Positions 16,128-24,837 of a stretch of 64,000 nt of DNA are shown one piece after another. The DNA comes from Cognatishimia sp. WU-CL00825 (GTDB lineage Bacteria > Pseudomonadota > Alphaproteobacteria > Rhodobacterales > Rhodobacteraceae). The stretch lies in NCBI RefSeq assembly GCF_040364665.1, contig NZ_BAABWX010000001.1, forward strand, positions 372,001 through 436,000, read 5' to 3'. The notes beneath the pieces were generated by a model, which saw only the letters and a program-made list of their open reading frames with translations, ran no database searches and was not told the DNA's origin. Each line of letters opens with the position of its first letter. The first letter of the stretch is position 1. A program made the position numbers and the translations under genes.

Positions 16128-17276
16128 TTGGACATTCAAGAAAATGAACTGAAATCGGCAGAGCGCCGGAATTTTCTAAAACTATCCGCAACCGGTGGCT
16201 TCACAGCCGCACTGGTTGCAGGTGCCAGCGGCATGCTTTGGTCAAGCAAGGCGACTGCGCAAACCGCAACGGAAGAGCGCTCACGTGAAAAAGCCGCTGA
16301 TCATGTGATGACAATTGCGACAGCATATGTGCTTGGCGCGTCGCGCAGTTATCCAATCATGCAACTAGACCTGAAAGAAAACATTCAGAACGCCACAAAC
16401 GGCAAAGTATATGTGAAATTGGCTCCTGGCGGTCAGCTTGGCGCCGGTGGAGCATTGGTTCAAAAGGTGCAAGGTGGCACGATTCAGGCTGCGCAACACT
16501 CTCTGTCAAATTTCGCGCCCTTTGCGTCAACGGTTGATTTGATCAACATGCCCTATCTTTGTGGCTCCAATCAACGGTTTACAAATCTTGTGACGTCTGA
16601 TCATTGGCAAAAAGAAGTGCATCCAAAAGTAGAGGCAGCAGGTTTCAAAGCACTGTTTTATGTGAACATTGACCCGCGTGTGGTGGCTGTTCGCAAAGGC
16701 GGCGATGGCGCAGTCCTAAGCCCCTCTGATTTGTCTGGCGTCAAATTCCGCGTGCCTGGATCCAAAATGTTGCAGCAATACTATCGTCTTGTGGGTGCAA
16801 ACCCAACACCTGTGGCGTGGGGTGAAACGCCCTCAGCCATTAAACAGGGCGTTGCTGACGCATTGGACCCATCAGTTGGAGCACTCTTTGTCTTTGGCTT
16901 CAAAGATATCCTAAGCCATGTGACGTTCACACAGGCAGTGCCAGATAGCCAAGTTTATTCCTGTAATTTGGAATGGTTCAACAGTCTGCCTTCAGACGTG
17001 CAAGAAGGCGTCATGTGGGGGTCTGAAATGACCGCGCACCAGAACCTGTCCAAAGTGCCATCGGCCCGCGCTTATGCCATGTCTGAACTGGCAAAGTCCG
17101 GTGTTCAATTTCATTCGCTCAGCGATGACCAATTAGCGGAATGGCAAGACGCAGGTGGCTATCAACGTCCAGAATGGGATGTGTTCAAGAAGGATCTTGC
17201 CGGATCCATGGATGCGTTTGCCAAACTCGAAGAAGCCGCGTCAACACAAGGGAAGTACTTCGTTCACGACGCGTGA
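16128..17276 (+). CDS. TRAP transporter substrate-binding protein (DctP family), Tat-exported
   Basis: A 382-residue periplasmic solute receptor. The N-terminus has SAERRNFLKLSATGG, a twin-arginine signal, then a hydrophobic stretch and a cleavage-like KATAQTA. The body has DctP features (LAPGGQLGAGGALVQKVQGG, KFRVPGSKMLQQYYRLVGAN, WGETPSAIKQGVADALD). The start is probably TTG 16128 because GGGAGG lies exactly 7 bp upstream; ATG 16113 would put that Shine-Dalgarno inside the gene. It would deliver DHPS or a related sulfonate to the DctQM membrane pair encoded next. In DHPS users this gene belongs to the hpsKLM set. Confidence 0.85.
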   Translation: MDIQENELKSAERRNFLKLSATGGFTAALVAGASGMLWSSKATAQTATEERSREKAADHVMTIATAYVLGASRSYPIMQLDLKENIQNATNGKVYVKLAPGGQLGAGGALVQKVQGGTIQAAQHSLSNFAPFASTVDLINMPYLCGSNQRFTNLVTSDHWQKEVHPKVEAAGFKALFYVNIDPRVVAVRKGGDGAVLSPSDLSGVKFRVPGSKMLQQYYRLVGANPTPVAWGETPSAIKQGVADALDPSVGALFVFGFKDILSHVTFTQAVPDSQVYSCNLEWFNSLPSDVQEGVMWGSEMTAHQNLSKVPSARAYAMSELAKSGVQFHSLSDDQLAEWQDAGGYQRPEWDVFKKDLAGSMDAFAKLEEAASTQGKYFVHDA

Positions 17277-17283
17277 GCCTTCG

Positions 17284-17309
17284 CGCAGGCACCTCGTTTG
17301 GTGCCTGCG
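17284..17309 (+). other. Strong intergenic hairpin after the TRAP receptor gene
   Basis: CGCAGGCACC and GGTGCCTGCG form a perfect 10-bp stem with a TCGTTT loop. There is no U-tract, so it is more likely a 3'-end stabiliser or partial attenuator that gives more receptor than membrane protein. Confidence 0.75.
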
Positions 17310-17332
17310 AACTTCTTCTTGCACAGGAACTC

Positions 17333-17848
17333 ATGATGTCACTCTTGCAACGAATTGACAAAAACGCCGAGCGTTGGTTGCTTCTGGTGTTCTACGTGAT
17401 GCTGGTTGTCACGATGGCCATCGAAGTGCTGCGGCGGGAAATTTTTTCCTACTCCTCAATATGGGGAGAAGAAATCGTACGCTATTCCTTCATTTATCTT
17501 GCGTGGATAGGGGCCTCGGCGGCCGTGAAAGAACGTGCGCATATACGCATAGATGTTGTGCTGCACTATCTCGGGCCGAAACTGAAAGCGCTGGTTTATA
17601 TCTTTGGCGATCTCGTCATGTTTGGCGTCGCAATTGTTGCACTCTATTGGTCGTTTGAGACCGTTTTGGTTTCGGCCAAATTTGGATCTGTAACCGATGG
17701 CCTGCGGGTATCTAAGGTCTGGTTCTTGTCCGCTGTACCAATTGGGTTTGGGTTGATGATGTTTCGTCTCATTCAATCCTTGCTGCGTGATTGGAAATCC
17801 CTTCGTGATGGAAAACCCGTCTACGAAGGCGACAAATTGTTTGATTGA
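17333..17848 (+). CDS. TRAP transporter small membrane subunit (DctQ family)
   Basis: About 171 residues with four membrane helices. Seen: RIDKNAERWLLLVFYVMLV, then WGEEIVRYSFIYLAWIGASAA and KERAHIRIDV, the usual DctQ pattern with the charged loop after helix two. Two adjacent ATG codons (17333 and 17336) follow AGGAAC. It works with the large subunit encoded 11 bp downstream to import the sulfonate with sodium. Confidence 0.88.
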   Translation: MMSLLQRIDKNAERWLLLVFYVMLVVTMAIEVLRREIFSYSSIWGEEIVRYSFIYLAWIGASAAVKERAHIRIDVVLHYLGPKLKALVYIFGDLVMFGVAIVALYWSFETVLVSAKFGSVTDGLRVSKVWFLSAVPIGFGLMMFRLIQSLLRDWKSLRDGKPVYEGDKLFD

Positions 17849-17859
17849 GGACATGACAC

Positions 17860-19188
17860 ATGCTTTGGAATAGTCTTCAACAGACAGTCGAACTCGGATG
17901 GGATTTCTATCTGCCGGTCATTTTGTTCGTAGGATTAATTGCATTGGCCGTGCCAGTATGGGCCGCCATTGGCTCTGCCGCGATTACGATGTTAATCATG
18001 TCGGGCGATTTGCCGCTCAGCTTGGTTGGCGAAAGTCTTTTCTCGGGGATTGATGCGTTTGCTCTGACGGCTGTGCCATTGTTCATTTTGACAGGCGATG
18101 TGTTGGTGCGCACCGGTCTAAGCCGAAAGTTTCTGAATGTTGCAGAGGCGCTGACCTGTTGGGCTAAGGGTGGGTTTGGCTCGGCAACGGTGCTAGTATG
18201 CGGCATGTTTGCAGCAATTTCAGGCTCTGATGCCGCTGGGGCAGCTGCTGTTGGTCGTATGACCATCGATCGTTTGGTCGAAAGCGGCTATCCAAGACCA
18301 TATGCCTGTGCCTTGGTTGCCGCAGGGGCCTGCACTGGGATTTTGATCCCACCTTCGATTGCTTACATCATCATTGGGCTTGTGTTGGGCATATCCGCAT
18401 CGACACTTTTTCTTGCAGCCTTGATCCCAGGTTTGATTATCCTGACATCTATTTTGCTCACCAATATCGTCATGAATCGTATCTACGCCTATGAGGGCGG
18501 CGGCATGATGACCTTTGGCGAATGGTTCACCAACCTGCGCAAAACCCTGTTTCGGGATTGGTACGCGTTTATCGTGCCCGGCATCATTTTTTATGGTATT
18601 TTTTCTGGTCGACTTACCCCGACCGAGGCCGGGGCAACCGCTGTGGTTGTCACAATCATCATGGGTTTTTTGCTTGGCACTCTAAAGCTCGCTGATTTTC
18701 CTGCGATGCTTGTAAGCTCGGCAAAGGTCAATGGCATCATCCTACCGATTATCGCCTTTTCAGCGCCGCTTGCAGAGGCCCTTGCGATCATGGGCGTCCC
18801 TCAGGGATTTGTTACTTCGGTGACGTCATTGACCGAAGACCCCTATCTGCTGATACTGTTGATGATTGGTATCCTGATCGCAGCAGGTTGCGTCATGGAA
18901 ACCACTCCAAACATTGTGATCTTGGCACCGATTCTAAAGCCTTTGGCTGATAACATCGGCATGAATGAAATTCAGTTCTGTATCATGATGATTACCGCCT
19001 TGGGTGTCGGGTTTATCACACCACCTCTTGGACTGAATTTGTTTGTTGTCTCCGGTATTACCGGCGAGTCGATCTTAAAGATTGCCGCGCGCGCAGTGCC
19101 GTTTGTTTTCTTTATGCTGATGGTTGTTTTGCTGATTGCCTATGTGCCCGCAATTTCGACTACGCTACTTCCCGATATCTATAAATAG
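17860..19188 (+). CDS. TRAP transporter large membrane subunit (DctM family)
   Basis: A 442-residue protein with about twelve helices. DctM-type segments are visible: PLFILTGDVLVRTGLSRK, GCVMETTPNIVILAPIL and GVGFITPPLGLNLFVVSGI. It forms the transport channel with DctQ. It lies 11 bp after dctQ and 10 bp before the HpsN-like gene. Confidence 0.93.
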   Translation: MLWNSLQQTVELGWDFYLPVILFVGLIALAVPVWAAIGSAAITMLIMSGDLPLSLVGESLFSGIDAFALTAVPLFILTGDVLVRTGLSRKFLNVAEALTCWAKGGFGSATVLVCGMFAAISGSDAAGAAAVGRMTIDRLVESGYPRPYACALVAAGACTGILIPPSIAYIIIGLVLGISASTLFLAALIPGLIILTSILLTNIVMNRIYAYEGGGMMTFGEWFTNLRKTLFRDWYAFIVPGIIFYGIFSGRLTPTEAGATAVVVTIIMGFLLGTLKLADFPAMLVSSAKVNGIILPIIAFSAPLAEALAIMGVPQGFVTSVTSLTEDPYLLILLMIGILIAAGCVMETTPNIVILAPILKPLADNIGMNEIQFCIMMITALGVGFITPPLGLNLFVVSGITGESILKIAARAVPFVFFMLMVVLLIAYVPAISTTLLPDIYK

Positions 19189-19198
19189 GACGTCTTAA

Positions 19199-20506
19199 AT
19201 GGCCAGGAACTATCTTAAAAAAGCTACTCTAACCTCCAGTTCAGATGCATCAGATGTGCATGATACTGTTGTTAAAATTCTGTCCGATATCGAAGCTGGC
19301 GGTGACAAGGCCGCCCTGGAATATGCCGCAAAATTTGACAAGTACGAAGGCAATATATTGTTGTCTGCCGAAGAAATTGAAGCCGCAATAGCGCTTGTTC
19401 CTGAAAAGCTAAAGGCAGATATCCGCTTTGCGCACGACAACGTTAGGCGTTTTGCGGAAATGCAGAAGTCGACCGTGTCTGATGTGGAATATGAAGTGGT
19501 ACCAGGCTTTGTTGCCGGCCAAAAAGTGATCCCTGTGGACGCTGTTGGTTGCTACGTTCCTGGTGGACGCTACAGCCATATCGCAAGCGCGATCATGACA
19601 GTGACGACGGCCAAAGTGGCCGGATGTCAGCACATCACAGCCTGTTCACCACCTCGTCCGGGTGTAGGCGTCGCACCAGCTATCATCTATGCCGCGCATA
19701 TTTGCGGAGCTGACAAGATCATAGCGATGGGGGGCGTGCAAGGCGTGGCTGCGATGACTTTTGGTCTGTTTGACTTGCCAAAAGCCAATATCCTCGTGGG
19801 TCCTGGCAATCAATTTGTTGCCGAAGCCAAACGCATTCTCTTTGGGCGCGTTGGGATCGATATGATTGCGGGCCCGACAGACAGTCTAATTCTGGCAGAT
19901 AGCACTGCTGATGCGCATGTTGTGGCCACCGATTTGGTCAGTCAAGCAGAGCACGGGTATAATTCTCCTGTTTGGCTGATCACCAATAACCAAGCGCTGG
20001 CCGAAGACGTCATGGCGCGTGTGCCTGGTTTGATCAACGATTTACCTGACATCAACCGAGAGAATGCAACGGCTGCATGGCGTGATTATGCCGAGGTCAT
20101 CGTTTGTGACAACCGTGAGGAAATGGCCGCGACATCAGATGATTATGCGCCAGAACACCTGACAGTCCAGGCCGAGGACCTTGATTGGTGGTTAGAGCGC
20201 CTGACCTGCTATGGTTCCTTGTTCCTAGGAGAAGAAACCACTGTTTCTTATGGCGACAAGGCGGCCGGCACCAACCATGTTTTGCCCACCTCCGGCGCGG
20301 CCAATTATACCGGTGGGCTATCCGTGCACAAATATATGAAGATCGTGACGTGGCAGCGCGCAACCCGTGAAGGGGCCAAGCCTGTGGCTGAAGCGACAGC
20401 CCGAATTTCTCGCTTGGAAGGTATGGAGGGCCATGCTCGGGCGGCAGACGTGAGACTGGCCAAATACTTCCCGAACGAAGAATTTGATCTTACTGCTAAT
20501 GGCTGA
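19199..20506 (+). CDS. hpsN: Sulfopropanediol 3-dehydrogenase (HpsN-like, histidinol-dehydrogenase family)
   Basis: A 435-residue member of the HisD family. Seen: YVPGGRYSHIASAIMT, GPTDSLILADSTADAH, LVSQAEHG (with the Gln and His used as zinc ligands in HisD) and HVLPTSGAANYTGG. The setting is catabolic: a TRAP transporter before it, two further dehydrogenases and sulfopyruvate decarboxylase after it, no histidine genes. HpsN oxidises the 3-OH of (R)-DHPS in two NAD-dependent steps to (R)-sulfolactate. That function is known for Cupriavidus and Roseobacter homologues and is transferred here by context and family. It overlaps the SDR gene by 8 bp. Confidence 0.82.
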   Translation: MARNYLKKATLTSSSDASDVHDTVVKILSDIEAGGDKAALEYAAKFDKYEGNILLSAEEIEAAIALVPEKLKADIRFAHDNVRRFAEMQKSTVSDVEYEVVPGFVAGQKVIPVDAVGCYVPGGRYSHIASAIMTVTTAKVAGCQHITACSPPRPGVGVAPAIIYAAHICGADKIIAMGGVQGVAAMTFGLFDLPKANILVGPGNQFVAEAKRILFGRVGIDMIAGPTDSLILADSTADAHVVATDLVSQAEHGYNSPVWLITNNQALAEDVMARVPGLINDLPDINRENATAAWRDYAEVIVCDNREEMAATSDDYAPEHLTVQAEDLDWWLERLTCYGSLFLGEETTVSYGDKAAGTNHVLPTSGAANYTGGLSVHKYMKIVTWQRATREGAKPVAEATARISRLEGMEGHARAADVRLAKYFPNEEFDLTANG

Positions 20507-21260
20507 TCCGCTTTCGCTATTTAGCCTTGAAGGCCGCGTTGCTTGCGTTACCGGGGCCAGTTCAGGCCTCGGACAACAGGCCGCCATTGCGCTTGCTCAT
20601 GCGGGTGCAAAGGTGATCTGTGTCGCGCGTCGCGCAGAGGCGCTTGAAAGCCTGGCGCAGCAAATCGGGGCTCAGGCAACCTCTGTTGCGGCGGATCTGT
20701 CGCAGCGCGCGCAAATAAGGGACATTGCGGCGCAGATATCAAAACCATTTGGCCCCCCCGACATTCTTGTTCATGCGGCGGGCATCAATACGCGACAGAC
20801 CGCTGACGATGTCACGGATGCGGCGTGGGATATCACTATGAATCTCAATCTCGCGGCACCCTTCTTCTTGAGTCAAGCACTGGTGCCACCCATGAAATCA
20901 AAGGGTTGGGGGCGAATTGTGAACTTTGCTTCGTTACAAACTACGCGGGCTTTTCCTGCAGGGCTTAGTTATGGCACCAGCAAAGCAGGCGTTGCTCAAC
21001 TGACGCGGGCCATGGCTGAAGCTTGGTCCCCAAGCGGCATTACGGCCAATGCGATCGGGCCGGGATTTTTCCCAACCGAGCTAACAGGACCGGTGTTTGC
21101 AGATCCGGAACGTGCAGCGCGCAATGCTGCGCAAACTTGCGTTGGTCGTAACGGCGCGCTCAGCGACATGGACGGGCCACTTTTGTTTTTATGTTCAGAG
21201 GCGTCGAGGTTTGTAACCGGGCAAGTTTTGATGGTCGATGGGGGGTATACGGCAAAATGA
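20499..21260 (+). CDS. hpsO: Short-chain dehydrogenase, HpsO-like
   Basis: A 253-residue classical SDR with the cofactor motif TGASSGLG (18-25), an NNAG-equivalent HAAGI, and catalytic YGTSK. The end FVTGQVLMVDGGYTAK is typical. In DHPS degraders HpsO is one of two enzymes that interconvert the DHPS stereoisomers through the 2-keto form, so that HpsN gets the right enantiomer. The start ATG 20499 overlaps the end of hpsN and gives the usual spacing before the Rossmann strand; the frame is open from 20484. The gene name is by position and family, not by proof. Confidence 0.72.
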   Translation: MADPLSLFSLEGRVACVTGASSGLGQQAAIALAHAGAKVICVARRAEALESLAQQIGAQATSVAADLSQRAQIRDIAAQISKPFGPPDILVHAAGINTRQTADDVTDAAWDITMNLNLAAPFFLSQALVPPMKSKGWGRIVNFASLQTTRAFPAGLSYGTSKAGVAQLTRAMAEAWSPSGITANAIGPGFFPTELTGPVFADPERAARNAAQTCVGRNGALSDMDGPLLFLCSEASRFVTGQVLMVDGGYTAK

Positions 21261-22246
21261 AAGCACTGGTGTATCAAGGTCCCAAAAAACTGCGATTTGA
21301 AGATGTTGCAGATCCTGTGCCAGCCTCGGGCCAACAGCTTGTTCGTGTACAGTCAGTCGGCATTTGCGGCTCTGATATGCATGCCTTTTTGGGGCATGAC
21401 GACAGGCGTCCAGCACCATTGATCCTAGGGCACGAGGCCGCGGGCGTGATCATTGGCGGCGCACGAGATGGCGAACGCGTCACGCTCAATCCATTGGTGT
21501 CTTGCGGAACCTGTGGGGCCTGCAGCTCTGGTCGCGACAATCTTTGTCCTGATCGCATGATCATTTCGATGCCACCGCGCGAAGGTGCTTTTGCGCAGAT
21601 GGTTGTCATGGCTGACGCCAATCTTGTCACGGTCCCTGATACCATTTCGTTTGATCAGGCCTCCTTGGCAGAACCCTTAGCTTGCGGATGGCATGCGGTT
21701 CGACTGGCAAAACAGGCGCTTAAGCAAAATGTCGAGACGGCTTTGGTTCTAGGGGGTGGGGCTATTGGTTTAGGCGCAGCATTGGCTTTGTATGCGCAAT
21801 GTGGGTGCCACGTTACAATAGTGGAACCCAATGAAATTCGGCGCAACTTTCTAAATCAGCAATGCGGACAAAACGCAATTGCACCCGGGGCTCTTGGATT
21901 AAATCAAATGTTTGATGCAGTTGTCGACGGTGTGGGCTTTGCCCAGACCCGTGCAACGGCGTCAGCCCATTGTCGCCCAGGTGGTGCCATTGCCCACATT
22001 GGACTTGGTGAAGATACCGGTGGGTTGGACATCCGCCGGATGACACTTCAGGAAATCACCTTTTTTGGCACTTACACCTATACAGCCCAAGATTTTCGGG
22101 ACACGGCGCAGGCGATCTTTGACGGAAAACTTGGCCTGTTGGACTGGACAGAAGGCCGCCCGTTGTCTCAGGGAGAAACCGCGTTTTCTGATATCTTGGC
22201 AGGCCAAATCGCGGCTCCAAAAATCATTCTTCATCCAAATAGCTAA
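21257..22246 (+). CDS. hpsP: Zinc-dependent alcohol dehydrogenase, HpsP-like
   Basis: A 329-residue medium-chain dehydrogenase. Catalytic zinc region GICGSDMHAF and GHEAAGV, structural zinc loop with Cys in SCGTCGACSSGRDNLCPD, and cofactor motif LVLGGGAIGLGAAL are all visible. It starts in the stop codon of the SDR gene (ATGA). In known hps operons HpsP is the second 2-dehydrogenase for DHPS isomerisation. Substrate assignment rests on operon context. Confidence 0.72.
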   Translation: MKALVYQGPKKLRFEDVADPVPASGQQLVRVQSVGICGSDMHAFLGHDDRRPAPLILGHEAAGVIIGGARDGERVTLNPLVSCGTCGACSSGRDNLCPDRMIISMPPREGAFAQMVVMADANLVTVPDTISFDQASLAEPLACGWHAVRLAKQALKQNVETALVLGGGAIGLGAALALYAQCGCHVTIVEPNEIRRNFLNQQCGQNAIAPGALGLNQMFDAVVDGVGFAQTRATASAHCRPGGAIAHIGLGEDTGGLDIRRMTLQEITFFGTYTYTAQDFRDTAQAIFDGKLGLLDWTEGRPLSQGETAFSDILAGQIAAPKIILHPNS

Positions 22247-22287
22247 AGAACGCCGTGATCGCACGGATTAACATAGGAGTGTCCCAA

Positions 22288-22785
22288 GTGGATATCAGTA
22301 AAAAGATCGTTGACGATTTCGTCGCCAACGACGTTTCATTCATCACGACCGTACCTTGCAAACAACTTGGCGGCGTGATCGACGAATGTGAGGTTCGTTC
22401 AGAGATCTATCATATCCCGTCAAACAAAGAAGATGAGGGTATGGGGCTTTGTGCAGGTGCTTATATGGGCGGCAAGCGTCCAGCGATAATAATGCAAAAC
22501 ACAGCCATCGGCGTTACAGTGAATACCCTAGTGACGCTGACACAATTTTATCGCATGCCCTTGCCGATGCTGATCAGCTACCGGGGCGAGCTGAAAGAGC
22601 CAGTGGCCTGTCAGGTCGAAATGGCCGTTCACACCAAGGCTCTGTTAAATCAGTTGAATATTCCGACTTATCATTTTCATGATCAATCAGATGTCGAAGA
22701 ATTTGATGCGATTTTGAAATACACTTACATGTGCAACAAACCTGTTGCGATCCTGACGGACGCAACTTTCTGGGGAGGCTACTAA
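22288..22785 (+). CDS. comD: Sulfopyruvate decarboxylase, alpha subunit (ComD-like)
   Basis: A 165-residue protein corresponding to the N-terminal (pyrimidine-binding) half of a thiamine-diphosphate decarboxylase. Seen: FITTVPCKQLGGVID, then NKEDEGMGLCAGAYMGGKR with the catalytic Glu, and MQNTAIGVTVNTLVTL. I chose GTG 22288 because AGGAG lies 8 bp upstream; the frame also opens at 22255. Together with the beta subunit it converts sulfopyruvate to sulfoacetaldehyde and CO2. Its stop overlaps the beta-subunit start by one base. Confidence 0.85.
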   Translation: MDISKKIVDDFVANDVSFITTVPCKQLGGVIDECEVRSEIYHIPSNKEDEGMGLCAGAYMGGKRPAIIMQNTAIGVTVNTLVTLTQFYRMPLPMLISYRGELKEPVACQVEMAVHTKALLNQLNIPTYHFHDQSDVEEFDAILKYTYMCNKPVAILTDATFWGGY

Positions 22786-23339
22786 TGATCCGTTCTGAAA
22801 TCCTGCGCGATATTGCCCCAATTCTACGCGATCAGTTGGTTGTTTGTAACATTGGCTTGCCCAGTCAAGAACTGCATATGATCGATGATCAGCCAAGCAA
22901 TTTCTATATGCTTGGAACCATGGGTCTATCATCTTCCATTGGGCTTGGCGTGGCGCTGGCCCAGGAAAAAACCGTCATTTCAATTGACGGCGATGGATCT
23001 GTTTTGACAAATTTTGGTACACTGCCAACCATCGCAAACAACGTGGCTGACAACTATATTCTGTTGATTATCGACAACGGTTCTTATGGCTCAACAGGTG
23101 ACCAGCCGACATATGCTGGCAAAAAGACGTCACTGGCGGCGGTTGCGAAAGCTTGCGGTTGCGAAAACGTAATTGAATGTCAGGCTGAAGAAACTGGCGC
23201 AGTTTTGCAAGCTGCTATCGACAGTCATAAAATGACGGTGATCGTTGCCAAATGCGATAGCGGCAACATCAAACTACCGGTGATCACCAAAGATCCCGTT
23301 GTCATCCGTGACCGTTTTATGAACGCGGTCGCAAGTTAA
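22785..23339 (+). CDS. comE: Sulfopyruvate decarboxylase, beta subunit (ComE-like)
   Basis: A 184-residue protein matching the TPP-binding half: LGTMGLSSSIGLGVALA, then GDGSVLTNFGTLPTIA with the Mg/diphosphate Asp and Asn, and LLIIDNGSYGSTG. GGGGAGG lies 6 bp before ATG 22785. The split alpha/beta arrangement is the ComD/ComE form used both in coenzyme M synthesis and in bacterial sulfolactate catabolism; the latter fits here. No sulfoacetaldehyde acetyltransferase (Xsc) gene is in the window. Confidence 0.87.
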   Translation: MIRSEILRDIAPILRDQLVVCNIGLPSQELHMIDDQPSNFYMLGTMGLSSSIGLGVALAQEKTVISIDGDGSVLTNFGTLPTIANNVADNYILLIIDNGSYGSTGDQPTYAGKKTSLAAVAKACGCENVIECQAEETGAVLQAAIDSHKMTVIVAKCDSGNIKLPVITKDPVVIRDRFMNAVAS

Positions 23340-23340
23340 G

Positions 23341-24447
23341 ATGGCATCAAACATCCATTCCAGCGCAGATGCGCGAAGTCTCGCCAAAAAACGTCTGCCT
23401 TGGATGGTATTTGACTATATTGACGGTGCCGCTGGTCAAGAAACAGGGGCCGTGCGCAATCGCGCGGCCTTTGATGCTATTGAACTGACGCCGCGCATTT
23501 TACGCGATGTCAGTCAGCGATCTCTTGCTACAAGGGTCTTTGGACAAGAAACCAATGCGCCCTTTGGAATCAGCCCCATGGGCATGTGTAATCTGTCGGC
23601 ACCAGGAGCTGATCTAATGCTGGCTCGGTTGGCAGCTCGCGAACGGGTGCCGCTGGGGGTTTCAACCGTCGCCTCAACGGCAATGGAACCCTTGATAGAA
23701 ACAGCCGAAGGCCATGCCTGGTTTCAGCTCTATTTCAGCGGCGATGGGGCAGGGACCTTCAAATTGGTTGAACGTGCCAAGACCGCTGGCTATCAAACCA
23801 TTGTTCTAACCGTAGATGTACCCGAAGTTGGCCGTCGCCCGCGCGAACTTAGGCACGGGTTTACCATGCCGTTTCGCATTGGCCCAAAACAGTTCTTTGA
23901 CTTTGCAATGCATCCGCGTTGGTCCTTGACCACATTGTTCAAAGGTCGGCCGGAAATGGCCAATTTCCAAATGCCTGGATATGAATTTGATCGCACAGAA
24001 AGCCGTGCCAAGGCCAATTGGGATACGTTGAAAACTCTAAGAGACATTTGGCCTGGAAATCTTGTGGTTAAGGGGGTTCTGGATGCAGAGGACGCCATTC
24101 ATTTGCGTTCATGCGGCGTAGACGCCATTCAAGTTTCAAGCCATGGAGCGCGTCAACTTGAAAGCGCTACAAGGCCGATAAATGCGCTTTCGACCATTCG
24201 AGACACCTTAGGCGATGAATTTCCGTTGTTCTATGATACTGGTCTCCGATCGGGCGAAGATGTGTCTAAAGCCTTTTTGCGGGGTGCGAATTTCACATTT
24301 CTCGGTCGAATATTACAATTTGCGATCGCTGCCGAAGGTGAAGAAGGCTTACATGCGCTTTGGAACGTGTTGTGCCAAGAAACCGACAGCACACTTGCGC
24401 AGCTTGGTCTGACCTCAGTTGCTGATCTGACAGTTGCCAGCCAATAA
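23341..24447 (+). CDS. FMN-dependent 2-hydroxyacid dehydrogenase, candidate sulfolactate dehydrogenase
   Basis: A 368-residue member of the lactate dehydrogenase/glycolate oxidase family. Seen: PWMVFDYIDGAAG near the start, FGISPMGMCNL, FQLYFS, LTVDVPEVGRRPRE, LVVKGVLDAEDA with the flavin Lys, VSSHGARQLESA with the catalytic His (GARQL replaces the common GGRQL), and FYDTGLRSGEDV. The missing step between HpsN product and ComDE substrate is sulfolactate to sulfopyruvate, filled in roseobacters by an enzyme called SlcD; this gene, one base after comE, is the natural candidate. I have not verified that SlcD is of this family, so the symbol is left blank. Confidence 0.8.
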   Translation: MASNIHSSADARSLAKKRLPWMVFDYIDGAAGQETGAVRNRAAFDAIELTPRILRDVSQRSLATRVFGQETNAPFGISPMGMCNLSAPGADLMLARLAARERVPLGVSTVASTAMEPLIETAEGHAWFQLYFSGDGAGTFKLVERAKTAGYQTIVLTVDVPEVGRRPRELRHGFTMPFRIGPKQFFDFAMHPRWSLTTLFKGRPEMANFQMPGYEFDRTESRAKANWDTLKTLRDIWPGNLVVKGVLDAEDAIHLRSCGVDAIQVSSHGARQLESATRPINALSTIRDTLGDEFPLFYDTGLRSGEDVSKAFLRGANFTFLGRILQFAIAAEGEEGLHALWNVLCQETDSTLAQLGLTSVADLTVASQ

Positions 24448-24647
24448 GCGCCGCACTTAGCTGATTTGGGTTTCCAAAGTGTTGTGTACGAGTTTCATAC
24501 CTATGCGAGTCGGCAAATTTAGATAATTGGCGAAAATTTTCAATATTGACTTGGAAACTCAAGTTTTTCGCCTATCGTGCACATGTTGTATGTCATTGAT
24601 AAATATTCATAAAAAATGTTAAATCCATCTTAATTTCGCATTTTTAA
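24448..24647 (+). other. Gene-free stretch between the sulfonate and inositol operons
   Basis: About 200 bp without a credible gene, becoming AT-rich toward the operator at 24648. A TTGACT at 24545-24550 and nearby TATCGT (24572-24577) are too far apart for a standard promoter. No clear terminator was found after the FMN dehydrogenase. Confidence 0.5.
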
Positions 24648-24661
24648 TGCAACCGGTTGCA
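24648..24661. promoter_or_regulatory. LacI-type operator of the inositol ABC transporter operon
   Basis: TGCAACCGGTTGCA is a perfect 14-bp palindrome, identical in its core to the site at 32264-32277 before iolD. Its right half overlaps the predicted -35 box. The LacI-family gene at 28064, the last gene of the same unit, is the likely binder. Confidence 0.87.
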
Positions 24662-24684
24662 AAAAAGTTTTTCTGCGCTAAAGT
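24657..24684 (+). promoter_or_regulatory. Predicted promoter of the inositol ABC transporter operon
   Basis: TTGCAA (24657-24662), 16-base spacer, TAAAGT (24679-24684). Transcription would begin near 24690, right at the first helix of the folded leader. The same TTGCAA with a 16-base spacer occurs at the iolD promoter. Confidence 0.55.
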
Positions 24685-24688
24685 TAAT

Positions 24689-24837
24689 CTACCGAAAGAC
24701 CGAGGATTTGGGAAAGCGCGCGCCTTGGCAGCAAATCAAGGAGTGCCATTTTCGTTTGAAGCAAAGTGGGGCTTTTTGGAGCCATGCCAATTGCCTTTGA
24801 ATTTGTAGCTTTTCCGTCCTGACAAAACTTTCGGTAG
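24689..24837 (+). ncRNA. Folded 5' leader RNA of the inositol transporter mRNA (candidate cis-regulatory RNA)
   Basis: CTACCGAAAG (24689-24698) pairs perfectly with CTTTCGGTAG (24828-24837), closing a roughly 150-nt domain. Inside, AGGA pairs TCCT, then GGGAAAGC pairs GCTTTTCC (8 bp, one G-U), and local hairpins CCTTG/CAAGG and GGCT/AGCC fall within the enclosed part. A further CGGC/GCCG hairpin (24838-24853) is followed by TTTAATTT, and CCCC/GGGG pairs near 24874-24885. No credible ORF lies in it. The element sits between promoter and the start at 24937 (GGGAGGAATAA ribosome site). I cannot match it to a named family. Processed sRNA or plain mRNA stabiliser are alternatives. Confidence 0.5.
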
